From: Nannocystis exedens
GTDB lineage: Bacteria > Myxococcota_A > Polyangia > Nannocystales > Nannocystaceae
NCBI RefSeq assembly: GCF_002343915.1
Contig: NZ_NETK01000002.1
Coordinates: 558,001-622,000 of the forward strand
DNA: 64,000 nucleotides
Direction: 5' to 3'
The notes beneath the pieces were generated by a model. That model saw only the letters and a program-made list of their open reading frames with translations, searched no databases and was not told the origin of the DNA. How positions within the stretch are numbered: the first letter of the stretch is position 1; the number at the start of each line of letters is the position of its first letter. Below are positions 51,265 through 60,802 of this stretch, piece after piece. The position numbers were made by a program, and so were the translations under genes.

Positions 51265-52194
51265 ATGTGGTCCCCCCGCCACGGCAGCGTCACGCGGACG
51301 CTCCTCCTCGCCGTCACGCCGACGCTGCCGCTGGCCGCCGGCTGCTTCGTCGACGTCCCGCCGGCGCTCAGCGGGGGCGGGAGCACCGAGGGCGACGACC
51401 CCACCGAGGGCACCACCACGAGCACCTCGACGGCCACCGGCGACGTCCACGACGACACCGACGAGAGCTCGAAGGGCTGCCCGACGACGTCGCCGCCCGG
51501 CAAGTGGTACCTCGACCAGGACGGCGACGCGTGGGGCGTCGAGCCGGCCCAGATCGCCTGCGACAAGCCGCCCGGGACCGCGGCCGAGCGCGGCGACTGC
51601 GACGACGCGGACCCCGAGCGCTTCCCCGGCTCGCTCGAGGTGTGCGACGGCGAGGACGACGACTGCGACGAGATCGTCGACGAGTTCTCGCCGGTCAACG
51701 ACGCGTGCCACGGCTGCGCGCTGGTCGAGCGCGACGGGGCGCCGCACTGGTTCTGCAAGGTCGAGGCGATCGATTGGGTCGCCGCCCGGGCCGCCTGCAC
51801 CGCGCTCGGCTGGACCGTCGACCTGCTCAGCATCCACAGCGAGGCCGACGACCTGTGGGCGCGCAAGCAGGTCGAGGCGCTGTACGAGGGCGGCGATCCG
51901 ATGGGCACGTTCTGGATCGGCCTGCGCCGCGCCGACCCGCACTGGACCGGCTGCGAGGCCGACCCGGCCCACTGGGAGTGGAGCGACGGCAGCCCGGTCG
52001 ACTACTCCGCCTGGTCGATGGGACAGCCGGACTCGGCGAGCTGCGACCCGATGTGCGAGCCGGTCGACGCGCTCGACGAGGCCTGCCCGCGCGAGAACTG
52101 CGGGCAGATGTTCTACATGCTCGGCGGCTGGAACGACCGCGCCTGCTTCAGCCCGGGCGTCGGCTACGCCTGCCGCGCGGCCCCCCCGCCGTGA
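51265..52194 (+). CDS. Lipoprotein with MopE-type and C-type-lectin domains
   Basis: The protein has 309 residues from the ATG. Lipobox LPLAAGC, then a Thr/Asp linker. A MopE-like metal-binding unit follows (DQDGDAWG, then GDCDDADPERFPGSLEVCDGEDDDCDEIVDE). A C-type-lectin-like domain ends the protein (WVAARAACTALGWTVDLLSIHSEADDLWA, FWIGLRRADPHW, WEWSDGSPVDYSAW, CGQMFYMLGGWNDRAC). Both domains usually bind Ca2+, suggesting a surface adhesin. It is divergent from the epimerase gene and followed by tgt at 50 bp. Confidence 0.87.
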   Translation: MWSPRHGSVTRTLLLAVTPTLPLAAGCFVDVPPALSGGGSTEGDDPTEGTTTSTSTATGDVHDDTDESSKGCPTTSPPGKWYLDQDGDAWGVEPAQIACDKPPGTAAERGDCDDADPERFPGSLEVCDGEDDDCDEIVDEFSPVNDACHGCALVERDGAPHWFCKVEAIDWVAARAACTALGWTVDLLSIHSEADDLWARKQVEALYEGGDPMGTFWIGLRRADPHWTGCEADPAHWEWSDGSPVDYSAWSMGQPDSASCDPMCEPVDALDEACPRENCGQMFYMLGGWNDRACFSPGVGYACRAAPPP

Positions 52195-52244
52195 GGGCGG
52201 CGGCCGTTGCGGCGGCGATCCCGGTGTGGCATTCCTTGCCGACG

Positions 52245-53504
52245 ATGACGACCCGGGCCGACCCGCGCCTCGACCTGTCCTGTGAGACATCCGGCCTGCA
52301 GCCGCGCCCGCCGGGCACCTTCGAGGTGCTGGCGCAGGCGCCGGGCTCGCCGGCGCGGGCCGGGCGGCTGTGGACGGCGCACGGCCCGATCGACACGCCG
52401 TGCTTTATGCCGGTCGGCACCTACGGCGCGGTCAAGGGCCTCGACGCCGACGACCTGCGCGAGGTCGGGGCGCAGATCATCCTCGGCAACTCGTACCACC
52501 TCGGCCACCGCCCCGGCGCCGCCCGCGTCGCCGCGCTCGGCGGCCTCCACCGCATGATGGCGTGGGACCGGCCGATCCTGACCGACAGCGGCGGCTTCCA
52601 GGTGTTCAGCCTGCGCGGCCTGCAGAAGATCGACGACGCCGGGGTCTCCTATCAGACCCACTTCGACGGCTCGCGCCACCGCATGACCCCCGAGAGCGTG
52701 CTCGCCACCCAGGCCGCGCTCGGCTCCGACATCTGCATGATCCTCGACCACTGCCCGCCGGCCGACGCGGAGCCCGCGCTGATCCGCGCGGCGGTCGACC
52801 GCAGCACCCGCTGGGCCGAGGAGGCCGCGCGCCGCCGCGGGGAGATCCTGCAGCCGGGCCAGCTGTGCTTCGGCATCGTCCAGGGCGGCACGAACGTGGC
52901 CCTGCGGCGCGAGCACCTCAAGGCGCTGGCGGACCTGCCGTTCGAGGGCCTCGCGCTCGGCGGCCTCAGCGTCGGCGAGCCGATCCCCGAGATGCACGCC
53001 ACGATGGCCGCCATCGGCCCGGAGATGCCCCAGGACCGCCCGCGCTACGTGATGGGCATCGGCACCCCGCACGATCTGCTGGCCGCGGTCAGCTCCGGCA
53101 TCGACATGTTCGACTGCGTCATGCCGACCCGCCACGCCCGCAACGGCCAGCTGTTCACGTTCTCGGGCCGGCTGAACATCCGCCAGGCCCGCTTCCGCGA
53201 CGACGACGCCCCGATCGACCCCGCCTGCCGCTGCCGCTGCTGCGCGCGCTACAGCCGGGCCTATCTGCGCCACCTCCACGAGCAGAACGAGCCGCTGTAC
53301 GGCCGCCTGGCGACGATCCACAACCTGTACTTTTATCAACAATGGGTCGGCGCCCTCCGGCGCGCCCTGCGCTCCGGCCGCTTCGAGGCCCTGCGTGGCG
53401 AGTTTTCGTCCATCATTTCGACGGTTTACGCCGAAGGCGCGGGGGCCGAGGGCGACGTCGACGCGGCCGCTGCCGCCGCCGTCGCGGCGCCGGAACCGGC
53501 GTGA
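52245..53504 (+). CDS. tgt: tRNA-guanine(34) transglycosylase
   Basis: Exchanges guanine 34 for preQ1 in tRNAs with GUN anticodons. It is 419 residues. The nucleophile/acid region TDSGGFQVFSLRG, QGGTNVALRREHL, GLALGGLSVGEP, YVMGIGTPHDLL, FDCVMPTRHARNGQLFT, and the zinc ligands in CRCRCCARYSRAYLRHLH are all visible. A short N-terminal extension contains a 14-bp-type pair (CCTG 52274/CATC 52288). It is the first gene of the tgt-yajC-secD-secF-recJ run. Confidence 0.95.
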   Translation: MTTRADPRLDLSCETSGLQPRPPGTFEVLAQAPGSPARAGRLWTAHGPIDTPCFMPVGTYGAVKGLDADDLREVGAQIILGNSYHLGHRPGAARVAALGGLHRMMAWDRPILTDSGGFQVFSLRGLQKIDDAGVSYQTHFDGSRHRMTPESVLATQAALGSDICMILDHCPPADAEPALIRAAVDRSTRWAEEAARRRGEILQPGQLCFGIVQGGTNVALRREHLKALADLPFEGLALGGLSVGEPIPEMHATMAAIGPEMPQDRPRYVMGIGTPHDLLAAVSSGIDMFDCVMPTRHARNGQLFTFSGRLNIRQARFRDDDAPIDPACRCRCCARYSRAYLRHLHEQNEPLYGRLATIHNLYFYQQWVGALRRALRSGRFEALRGEFSSIISTVYAEGAGAEGDVDAAAAAAVAAPEPA

Positions 53505-53603
53505 CAGACCCGGGGTTCTTTGGTACCCCCCTGCGACCGGTGACCGGCCTGCGTTTTTGCACGCGTCGGCCGCCCGCGGCGGCGTCAGAACGCAGGCGCC
53601 CCC

Positions 53604-53972
53604 GTGGATACTCCCGTCCGGACCATCGCCATGCTCGCCACCATCCTCGCCCAGGCCCCCGCCGCCGCCAACCCGCTCAGCGGGTTCATCGTCCCGATCC
53701 TGATGTTCGCGGCGATCTACTTCATCTTGATCCGCCCGATGGGCAAGCAGGAGAAGGAGCGCAAGGCGAGGCTCGACAAGCTGGCCGCGGGCGACACGGT
53801 GCGGCTCACCGGCGGCATCATCGGCCGGATCAGCAGCATCGACGGGCCGATCGCGATGGTCGAGGTGGCGGACCGGGTCAAGCTCAAGGTCCTGCGCGCC
53901 GAGATCGCCGACCGCTTCGATCCCGAGGCGGCCGCGAGCAAGCCCGAGGCCGGCGCCGCGGCCCCCAAGTGA
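53604..53972 (+). CDS. yajC: Preprotein translocase subunit YajC
   Basis: The protein has 122 residues from GTG. One membrane helix (GFIVPILMFAAIYFILIRP) is followed by the conserved RPMGKQEKERKARLDKLAAGDTVRLTGGIIGRI block. Part of the SecDF-YajC accessory complex of the inner membrane. A short intergenic stretch (about 30 bp) separates it from secD. Confidence 0.95.
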   Translation: MDTPVRTIAMLATILAQAPAAANPLSGFIVPILMFAAIYFILIRPMGKQEKERKARLDKLAAGDTVRLTGGIIGRISSIDGPIAMVEVADRVKLKVLRAEIADRFDPEAAASKPEAGAAAPK

Positions 53973-54002
53973 GGAATTTTCGGCAGGAAGCAAGGCGGAC
54001 CG

Positions 54003-56144
54003 ATGCGTAAGTTCCTCAAGACCAAGGCCCTGCTGCTGCTCCTCATGATCTCCACGGCGGTCATGATGGTGGTGCCGTCGATCGCCCAGATCCTCGGGAC
54101 CGACAAGGAGCTGCCGGGCTGGCTCACCAGCACCTTCGACAATCGCTTCAAGCTCGGCCTCGACCTCCAGGGCGGCCTGCACCTCGAGTACTCGGTCGCC
54201 GTCGACGAGGCGCTCGAGAACAAGCTCGACCAGATCGCGGCCGAGCTCGAGGCCGGCTTCAAGGAGAAGAAGGGCGTCACCGTCGACATCGAGCGCCAGG
54301 GCATCGACCGCCTCGACATCAAGTTCGCCGACCCGGCGCAGGTGGCCACCGCCGAGGACGACGTCATGGGCGTCGCGCTGACCGACATGGAGCGCGTCGA
54401 CACCCAGGACGAGGCCTCGGGCGTCATCCACCTCAAGATGTCCGACACGCGGATCGGCGAGCACCGCTCGCACGCGGTCGCGCAGGCGCTCGAGACGGTG
54501 CGCCGCCGCATCGACGCGATGGGCATCGCCGAGCCGAACATCTACCCGAAGAACCGCCAGATCGTGATCGAGCTGCCGGGCCTGTCGGATACCACCACCG
54601 AGATCAAGGCCGCGCGCCGCGACGCCGAGGACCGCCTGCGGCCGCTGCTGCAGCAGGGCGGCGCCGAGCAGGTCATCCTCGCCGACAGCGACGAGGATCC
54701 GGGCGCCTTCCGCATCACGTTGACCGGCAAGGTCGCGCGCGACCTGCTCGGCCGGGTGTTCGCCGGCAAGATGATCGAGCAGACGATCGTCGACGACCGG
54801 CTCGGCAGCGGCGTCGAGCTCGAGATCCTGCCCGACGATCCGGGCCGGCCCGCCGCGCCCGACACCGTCGAGGTCAAGCTCAGCGAGCGCTCGCGCGACA
54901 ACATCCTCGAGGGCTCGTCCGACTTCCGCCGCCTGCTCAAGGTGGTCGAGCGCGCGGCCGTGCTCGAGATGCGCATGGTCGACGACGAGCTGCCGTTCGG
55001 CCCGAACCAGAGCAACTACTTCCAGGCGCTGCTCGAGAGCGGCCAGGTCCGCCCGGGCATGGGCATCAGCGTCAACAAGCTGGCCAACTACGGCAGCCCG
55101 AAGGGCCACAACGTCGAGAACGTGTGGGCCTTCTACGCCAAGGACCGCAAGACGCTCGAGGACTTCTTCAACCAGCTGCCGGCCAAGTGGCGCCTGCCGG
55201 CCTCGCACCTGGTCGCGTACGGGCCGGACTCGGTCGTCATCCGCGGCGAGCCGACGCGAGTGTGGCGCACGTACATCGTCAAGTCGCGCGCGGAGGTCAC
55301 CGGCGAGAGCATCCTGGCGGCCAACGTCAGCCCCGACCCGCAGACCGGCCTCCCGGGCGTCGACCTCAAGCTCGACCGCCTCGGCGCCGACCGCTTCGAG
55401 CAGATGTCGGGCGACAACATCGGCCGCCGGATGGCGATCATGCTCGACGACGCGGTCATGTCGGACCCGGTCTTCAACGACCGGATCCCCGGCGGCAACG
55501 TCCGCATCACCGTCGGCGAGACCCCCGGACAGAGCGTCCGCGACACCGCCAACGACCTGGTCAAGGTGCTGAAGTCGGGCAGCCTCCCGGCCCGCCTGGT
55601 CAAAGAGTTCGAGATCCGCGTCGGCGCCGACCTCGGCAAGGACGCGGTCGAGAGCGGCTTCTGGGCGTTCGTCGTCGGCCTCGGCGCCGTCGTCGCCTTC
55701 ATGGCGATCTACTACCGGGTGTCGGGCCTCATCGCCGTGTTCGCGCTGGTGCTGAACGTGCTGCTGATCCTGGCGGCGATGGCGTTCTTCCAGGCGACGC
55801 TGACCCTGCCCGGCATCGCCGGCATCGTCCTCACGCTCGGCATGGCGGTCGACGCCAACGTCATCATCTACGAGCGCATCCGTGAGCTCGTGCGCGAGGG
55901 TTACACCGCCCGCGCCGCGATCGAGGCCGGCTACGACCGCGCCTTCACCACCATCCTCGACTCGCAGCTGACCACGGCGATCGCCGGCGTCGTGCTGTGG
56001 CAGTACGGCTCGGGCCCGATCCGCGGCTTCGCCATCACGCTGCTGATCGGCATCGCCACCTCGATCTTCACCGCCGTGTTCTGCACGCGCCTCTTCTTCG
56101 ACTTCCAGGCCAACCGCCGCGGCTTCGACCGCGTGTCCATCTGA
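54003..56144 (+). CDS. secD: Protein translocase subunit SecD
   Basis: The protein has 713 residues. It has an N-terminal membrane helix, then FKLGLDLQGGLHLEY. A large periplasmic P1 domain runs to about residue 540. The RND-type membrane part holds GFWAFVVGLGAVVAFMAIYYR and LGMAVDANVIIYERIREL. The P1 domain is longer than in E. coli SecD (615 aa). Drives late protein export with the proton gradient, together with SecF. In-frame with good AAGG upstream. Confidence 0.96.
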   Translation: MRKFLKTKALLLLLMISTAVMMVVPSIAQILGTDKELPGWLTSTFDNRFKLGLDLQGGLHLEYSVAVDEALENKLDQIAAELEAGFKEKKGVTVDIERQGIDRLDIKFADPAQVATAEDDVMGVALTDMERVDTQDEASGVIHLKMSDTRIGEHRSHAVAQALETVRRRIDAMGIAEPNIYPKNRQIVIELPGLSDTTTEIKAARRDAEDRLRPLLQQGGAEQVILADSDEDPGAFRITLTGKVARDLLGRVFAGKMIEQTIVDDRLGSGVELEILPDDPGRPAAPDTVEVKLSERSRDNILEGSSDFRRLLKVVERAAVLEMRMVDDELPFGPNQSNYFQALLESGQVRPGMGISVNKLANYGSPKGHNVENVWAFYAKDRKTLEDFFNQLPAKWRLPASHLVAYGPDSVVIRGEPTRVWRTYIVKSRAEVTGESILAANVSPDPQTGLPGVDLKLDRLGADRFEQMSGDNIGRRMAIMLDDAVMSDPVFNDRIPGGNVRITVGETPGQSVRDTANDLVKVLKSGSLPARLVKEFEIRVGADLGKDAVESGFWAFVVGLGAVVAFMAIYYRVSGLIAVFALVLNVLLILAAMAFFQATLTLPGIAGIVLTLGMAVDANVIIYERIRELVREGYTARAAIEAGYDRAFTTILDSQLTTAIAGVVLWQYGSGPIRGFAITLLIGIATSIFTAVFCTRLFFDFQANRRGFDRVSI

Positions 56145-56155
56145 GGCACACCACC

Positions 56156-57559
56156 ATGGCGCAGAAGTTCTTCGAGATCATCCCGCCAGGCACGCGGTTC
56201 CCCTTCGTCAGGTCGGCGAAGTATTTCATCGCGGTGTCGTTCGTGCTGATCGTCGTCAGCATCGCGACGATGGCCTTCAACTTCAGCTCGCGCGGGTCGG
56301 CGCTCAACTTCGGCATCGACTTCGCCGGCGGCTCCTCGGCCCGCCTGCAGCTCGCCAGGGAGGTCCCGATCCAGGAGGTCCGCGACGCCCTCGACGCGGC
56401 CGGCTTCGAGGGCGCCTCCGCGGTCACCGTGCCCGACGCGGACAACCAGATCATCGTCCACGTCAAGGACGTGGCCTCGATCGACATGGCCACCGCCAAG
56501 GGCTGCGAGGAGGCCGTCAACGCCTACCCGAAGGCCAAGCTCAAGCGCCCGATGTCGTACCAGGAGGGCGCGAGCAAGATGTTCTTCGTGTTCGAGTCGG
56601 CCCCGATCTACAGCGAGCTCGAGGCGCTGCTGAGCAAGGCCGGCTGCGAGGGCAAGGTCGACAAAGGCACCGGCAAGCAGGACGAGTTCCCGGTCGAGCT
56701 CAGCCTGGTCGGCATGGGCGTCAAGATCCAGGACGAGCTCAACCAGGCGCTCGGCGCCGGCACGGTCACCGGCATCGTCTCGTCCGAGACCGTCGGCGCC
56801 AAGGTCGGCAGCCAGCTCAAGGCCGACGGCGTCAAGTCGCTGCTGTACGCGCTCGGCTTCATCTTCCTCTACGTGATGCTGCGCTTCGACCTGCGCTTCG
56901 CGCCGGGCGGCATCGTCGCCCTCGCGCACGACGCGTTCATCACGGTCGGGGCGTTCGCGCTGACGTGGAAGGAGTTCAACCTCCAGACCATCGCCGCGCT
57001 GCTGACGATCGTCGGCTACTCGATCAACGACACCATCGTCGTGTTCGACCGCATCCGCGAGCGCGTGGCGCTGAGCCGCGACACGCCGATCGAGGAGACC
57101 ACCGACGTCGCGCTCAACGAGACGCTGAGCCGCACGATCCTCACCTCGGGCACGACGCTGCTGGTGGTGCTGGCGACCTGGGCGCTCGGCAAGGGCTCGA
57201 TCAAGGACTTCGCGTTCGCGCTGATGATCGGCATCGTCGTCGGCACGTACTCGTCGCTGTTCATCGCCTGCCCGATCTTCTTGTGGGTCAACCGCCGCTT
57301 CTACGGCGGCGAGGGCCACCTGCTGACGGCCGAGGCCGCGGCGGCGACGGTCGACCCGGGCACGGTGCTGGCGGCCGAGAACGCCGAGGTCGACGAGGCC
57401 ACCGGCCGCGCGGTCGGGGACCTGCGCGCCGAGGCGGCCGCCAAGGCCGCGGGGCAGGGCGAGGGCGAGGCAGACAAGGGGCAAGGCGTGGGTGCGGAGG
57501 ACGGAGACGAACCGGCCAAGGCCAGCCGCCGCCGCCGCCGCCAGCGGCCGCAGAGCTGA
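56156..57559 (+). CDS. secF: Protein translocase subunit SecF
   Basis: The protein has 467 residues. Motifs: ALNFGIDFAGGSSARLQL near the first membrane helix, GIVALAHDAFITVGAFALT, and YSINDTIVVFDRIRERVAL. Six membrane helices are visible. An unusual hydrophilic C-terminal extension of about 85 residues (Ala/Glu-rich, ending in an Arg cluster) follows the last helix. The start lies 11 nt after the secD stop. Confidence 0.95.
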   Translation: MAQKFFEIIPPGTRFPFVRSAKYFIAVSFVLIVVSIATMAFNFSSRGSALNFGIDFAGGSSARLQLAREVPIQEVRDALDAAGFEGASAVTVPDADNQIIVHVKDVASIDMATAKGCEEAVNAYPKAKLKRPMSYQEGASKMFFVFESAPIYSELEALLSKAGCEGKVDKGTGKQDEFPVELSLVGMGVKIQDELNQALGAGTVTGIVSSETVGAKVGSQLKADGVKSLLYALGFIFLYVMLRFDLRFAPGGIVALAHDAFITVGAFALTWKEFNLQTIAALLTIVGYSINDTIVVFDRIRERVALSRDTPIEETTDVALNETLSRTILTSGTTLLVVLATWALGKGSIKDFAFALMIGIVVGTYSSLFIACPIFLWVNRRFYGGEGHLLTAEAAAATVDPGTVLAAENAEVDEATGRAVGDLRAEAAAKAAGQGEGEADKGQGVGAEDGDEPAKASRRRRRQRPQS

Positions 57560-57577
57560 GCTCCGCGAGCTGCCCGC

Positions 57578-59368
57578 ATGAGCTCGCGGCTCGCGCTGAC
57601 GAAGCCCCGACCGGCGCCGTCCGAGGCGCCCCGGCCGGCCCCGCCCCCGCTTGTCCTTCGGGGCATGTCCTGCGAGGCAGGTGACCTCCGGGACCGGGCC
57701 GGCGCGCTCGGGGTCGGGCCGCACGCGGTCGCGCTGATGCTGCGGCGCGGCGTCACCGGCCCGGAGGCGCAGGCCCGGCTGCTGCGGCCGCGCCTGGCCG
57801 ACCTGCGGGCGCCGACCGGCATGGCCGGGTTCGAGCCGGCGCTCGAGCTGCTGCAGACCGCGCAGCAGCGGCGCATGCGGATCGGGGTGTTCGGCGACTA
57901 CGACGTCGACGGCGTGACGACGACGGCGATCCTCACCACCTACCTCGAGGCGCTCGGCATCGACGTGGTCGCGCGCGCGGCCTCGCGCGAGGGCGGCTAC
58001 GGGTTCCAGCTCGCCGACGCCCGGGCGCTGCGCGAGGCCGGGGCCCAGGTGGTGCTGACCGGCGACTGCGGGACGTCCGATCACGAGGCGCTCGCCTGGC
58101 TCGAAGGACAGGGCGTCCCGACCGCGGTGATCGACCACCACCAGGTGCCCGAGCGCATGCCGCCGGCGCGGGCGCTGCTGAACCCGCACCAGCCCGGCTG
58201 CGACTTCCCGTTCAAGGGCCTGTGCAGCGCCGGGGTGGCGTTCTATCTGTGCGCGTCGCTGCGCAGCGCGATCGCCAAGAAGACCGGGAGCGCGCTGCCC
58301 GACCCGCGCGCGTGGCTCGACCTCGTCGCGCTCGGCACGATCTGCGACATGGTCCCGCTGGTCGACGAGAACCGGATCCTCGTCCGCCACGGGCTCGGCG
58401 TGCTGGCGTCGCGGCGGCGGCCCGGGCTGCGGGCGCTGCTCGAGTCGGCCGGCGTCGGCGAGGACGACCCGATCGACGAGACCCACCTCGGCTTCCGCCT
58501 CGGCCCGCGGCTCAACGCGCCGGGGCGCCTCGGGCCGGCCGAGCCGTCGCTGCTGCTGCTGCGCGCGCGCAGCTCGGCCGAGGCGCGGGCGATGGCCGAG
58601 CGGGTCGAGCACTTCAACATCCACCGCCGCGAGCACCAGGACGCGATCGTCCGCGAGGCGCTGGCGATCCTGGCCGCCGATCCCCGCACGCCCGAGCGGC
58701 GCGGGATCGTGGTCGCCGGCGAGTCGTGGCTGCACGGCATCGTCGGCATCGCCGCGGCCGGGGTGGTGGCGCAGTACCGGCGGCCGGCGCTGGTGCTGGC
58801 CGTCGACCGGGCGCGCAACGAGGCCCGCGGTTCGGCGCGCACCGCCGGCGACGTCGACGTGCACGCGGCCCTGCGCGCTTGCGCCCCGTACCTGCGGCGC
58901 TACGGCGGCCACCGGGCGGCCGCGGGGGTCAGCGTCGACCCGGCCCAGATCCCGGCGCTGGTCGAGGCCTTCGACGCCGCGGTGGCCGAACAGATCCGCG
59001 AGCGGCAGCTCGGCGAGCCGGCGGTCGAGCACGACGGCGTGCTGCCGTTCGAGGCCATCGACGAGCCGCTCCTGGTCGATTTGGAGCAGCTCGCGCCCTA
59101 CGGGGTCGGGTTCGCGCCGCCGCGGTTCTTGTGCGAGGACGCGGTGATCGAGCGGGTGCGGGTGCTGAAGGGCCGGCACCTGTCCATGGCCCTGCGGCAG
59201 GGCCGGGTCGGCTTCGAGGCCATCGCTTTCGGCCAGGCCGCCGCCCACCCGAACCTCGCGCCGGGCGAGCGCGTGGCCTTCCTGTTCGCGCCGCTGCGCT
59301 CCAGCTTTCGCGGCCGGGTACGGCTCCAGCTGATGGTCGAGTCGATGTGGCCGGCGCGCGGGTTTTGA
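57578..59368 (+). CDS. recJ: Single-stranded-DNA-specific exonuclease RecJ
   Basis: 5'-3' ssDNA exonuclease of recombination and repair. It is 596 residues from the first ATG. DHH-family motifs: VFGDYDVDGVTTTAILTT, LTGDCGTSDHEAL, VIDHHQVPERMP, LGTICDMVPLVDENR and the DHHA1 motif RRYGGHRAAAGVS, then an OB-like C-terminal fold. The first ~35 residues are Pro-rich and cross a three-node array (57650-57681) with an alternative ATG at its CATG node (57665), so the true N-terminus may be shorter. Confidence 0.94.
   Translation: MSSRLALTKPRPAPSEAPRPAPPPLVLRGMSCEAGDLRDRAGALGVGPHAVALMLRRGVTGPEAQARLLRPRLADLRAPTGMAGFEPALELLQTAQQRRMRIGVFGDYDVDGVTTTAILTTYLEALGIDVVARAASREGGYGFQLADARALREAGAQVVLTGDCGTSDHEALAWLEGQGVPTAVIDHHQVPERMPPARALLNPHQPGCDFPFKGLCSAGVAFYLCASLRSAIAKKTGSALPDPRAWLDLVALGTICDMVPLVDENRILVRHGLGVLASRRRPGLRALLESAGVGEDDPIDETHLGFRLGPRLNAPGRLGPAEPSLLLLRARSSAEARAMAERVEHFNIHRREHQDAIVREALAILAADPRTPERRGIVVAGESWLHGIVGIAAAGVVAQYRRPALVLAVDRARNEARGSARTAGDVDVHAALRACAPYLRRYGGHRAAAGVSVDPAQIPALVEAFDAAVAEQIRERQLGEPAVEHDGVLPFEAIDEPLLVDLEQLAPYGVGFAPPRFLCEDAVIERVRVLKGRHLSMALRQGRVGFEAIAFGQAAAHPNLAPGERVAFLFAPLRSSFRGRVRLQLMVESMWPARGF
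57650..57681. repeat. 14-bp phased array near the recJ start (3 nodes)
   Basis: CTTG 57650, CATG 57664 and CAGG 57678. It begins with the stable TCC-TTCG-GGG hairpin form. The array is in frame as LVLRGMSCEAGD. Confidence 0.85.
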
Positions 59369-59400
59369 CGCCCCGATCCCCTCGGCGCTACACTCATGGG

Positions 59401-60318
59401 ATGACGGTGTTTCGGTTGCGGTCCCGGCGCGTGACGGCCCCCGGCGTGACGGCTCTCGCGGTCAGCCTGATCCTCGCCTGCGGAGCCCGCAGCGGTCCGG
59501 CCGACGAGGACACCGACGGCGGCACCGGCGTGACGCCGGTCGATCCGCGTGAAGGTGGCTGCGACAACCCGATCGTCCTGCCGCTCGCCAACATCGAGGT
59601 GCGCGGGCGACTGCAGGGGCCGAGCCGCGTCGAGGGCTGGTGCGGCGACGGCATCCACGACGGCGGCGCCGAGGACACGTACCTCATCGCCCCCGCGGCC
59701 GACACCGACGTCCTGCTGCTGATGCAGCCGACCACCGAGTTCACGCCGACGCTCCGGGTCACGCGCGACGGCTGCTACATGGACGAGAACAACCTCCCGC
59801 GCGTGTGCGCGGCGCCGTACGGCGACGTCCCGTTCCGCCACTTCTTCGCCGAGGCCGGCCACGAGTACTTCGTCACCGTCGACTCGCCCGAGGGCACCGA
59901 CGGCCACTACGCGATGCAGGTCGTGTACACCGCGCCGCCGATCGAGGGCTGCCCGGTCCACTCGACGCAGATCAACCAGGAGCCGGGCGGCTTCTTCACG
60001 TGGAGTAACGAGCTCGGCGGCCGCGCCGGCTCGGTCGACGGCCGCTGCGGCGGACCTGGCGCGGAGAACATGTTCCAGCTCAACGTGTTCACGCCCGGCG
60101 CGATCACCTTCACCGTCACCGCCGACGCCTCGTTCGCGCCGGTGCTCAGCATCCGCACCGGCTGCGGCGGCTCGACCGAGCTGACCTGCACGTCGATGGC
60201 GGAGCAGGGCACCTCGAACTTCTCGCTGACGTGGAACTTCGACCCCGGCGTCTACTTCGTGGTCATCGACCAGAACGACGTCCTCGGCGGGTCCTACAAG
60301 CTCGACGTGGCCTCGTAG
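59401..60318 (+). CDS. Lipoprotein of unknown function
   Basis: The protein has 305 residues. Signal peptide with lipobox LILAC (Cys27), then a short Asp/Gly linker. The remainder resembles the PPC/peptidase-associated or 'pre-peptidase' beta-sandwich repeats: EDTYLIAPAADTDVLLLMQ, HFFAEAGHEYFVTVDS and GVYFVVIDQNDVLGGSYKLDV. Two such units in tandem. Probably a surface protein. It follows recJ by 32 bp on the same strand. Confidence 0.78.
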   Translation: MTVFRLRSRRVTAPGVTALAVSLILACGARSGPADEDTDGGTGVTPVDPREGGCDNPIVLPLANIEVRGRLQGPSRVEGWCGDGIHDGGAEDTYLIAPAADTDVLLLMQPTTEFTPTLRVTRDGCYMDENNLPRVCAAPYGDVPFRHFFAEAGHEYFVTVDSPEGTDGHYAMQVVYTAPPIEGCPVHSTQINQEPGGFFTWSNELGGRAGSVDGRCGGPGAENMFQLNVFTPGAITFTVTADASFAPVLSIRTGCGGSTELTCTSMAEQGTSNFSLTWNFDPGVYFVVIDQNDVLGGSYKLDVAS

Positions 60319-60337
60319 CGCGTCCCCGGGGTCCCGC

Positions 60338-60802
60338 GTGTTCATCCGCCTCCGCGCCGCCCGGCCCGAAGACTGGACCGGCAAGCTCAGCGACTTCCTG
60401 GTCGGCCTGGTGTTCCTGTCGGCCACGGTCGCGGTGCTGCTGGCGCGCTTGCCCGACGCGTGGGTCGAGGCGGTCGACGGCCGGCGCTGGATCATCCGCG
60501 CCGCGCTGATCGTCGTGCTGCTGTGGCTGAACCAGTGGATCGGCAACCTGGTCCGCACGATCCTGCCGCGCGCGCCGTACCTGTTCGGCCGCACGCTGAC
60601 GGTCCGCGAGCGCGGCCGCCGGGTCCGCCTGCCGGTCCGCGAGATCGCCCGGATCTACGTCGAGCCGCGCCCGCCGGGCGAGCGCGACACCTTCGTCGTC
60701 GCGCTCAAGAACGGCCAGACCTACGACCTGTGCCCGATCGCCTGGCAGGGGGCGGCCCGCCTGTACGCCCGCCTGGTCCGGGCGTTGCCGCGGCCACGCT
60801 GA
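60338..60802 (+). CDS. Small membrane protein
   Basis: The protein has 154 residues from a GTG. Two membrane helices lie around residues 18-39 (LSDFLVGLVFLSATVAVLLARLP) and 49-71 (RWIIRAALIVVLLWLNQWIG). A basic cytosolic domain of about 80 residues follows, with beta-strand-like PVREIARIYVEPRPP and VVALKNGQTYDLCPI, a PH-like pattern. Family not recognised. The stop is immediately followed by the first node of an array. Confidence 0.75.
   Translation: MFIRLRAARPEDWTGKLSDFLVGLVFLSATVAVLLARLPDAWVEAVDGRRWIIRAALIVVLLWLNQWIGNLVRTILPRAPYLFGRTLTVRERGRRVRLPVREIARIYVEPRPPGERDTFVVALKNGQTYDLCPIAWQGAARLYARLVRALPRPR

Noticed and set aside
53513..53535. Terminator after tgt (GGGGT-ACCCC stem)
   Set aside because: Five-bp stem, no T tail, and yajC follows closely in the usual operon order.
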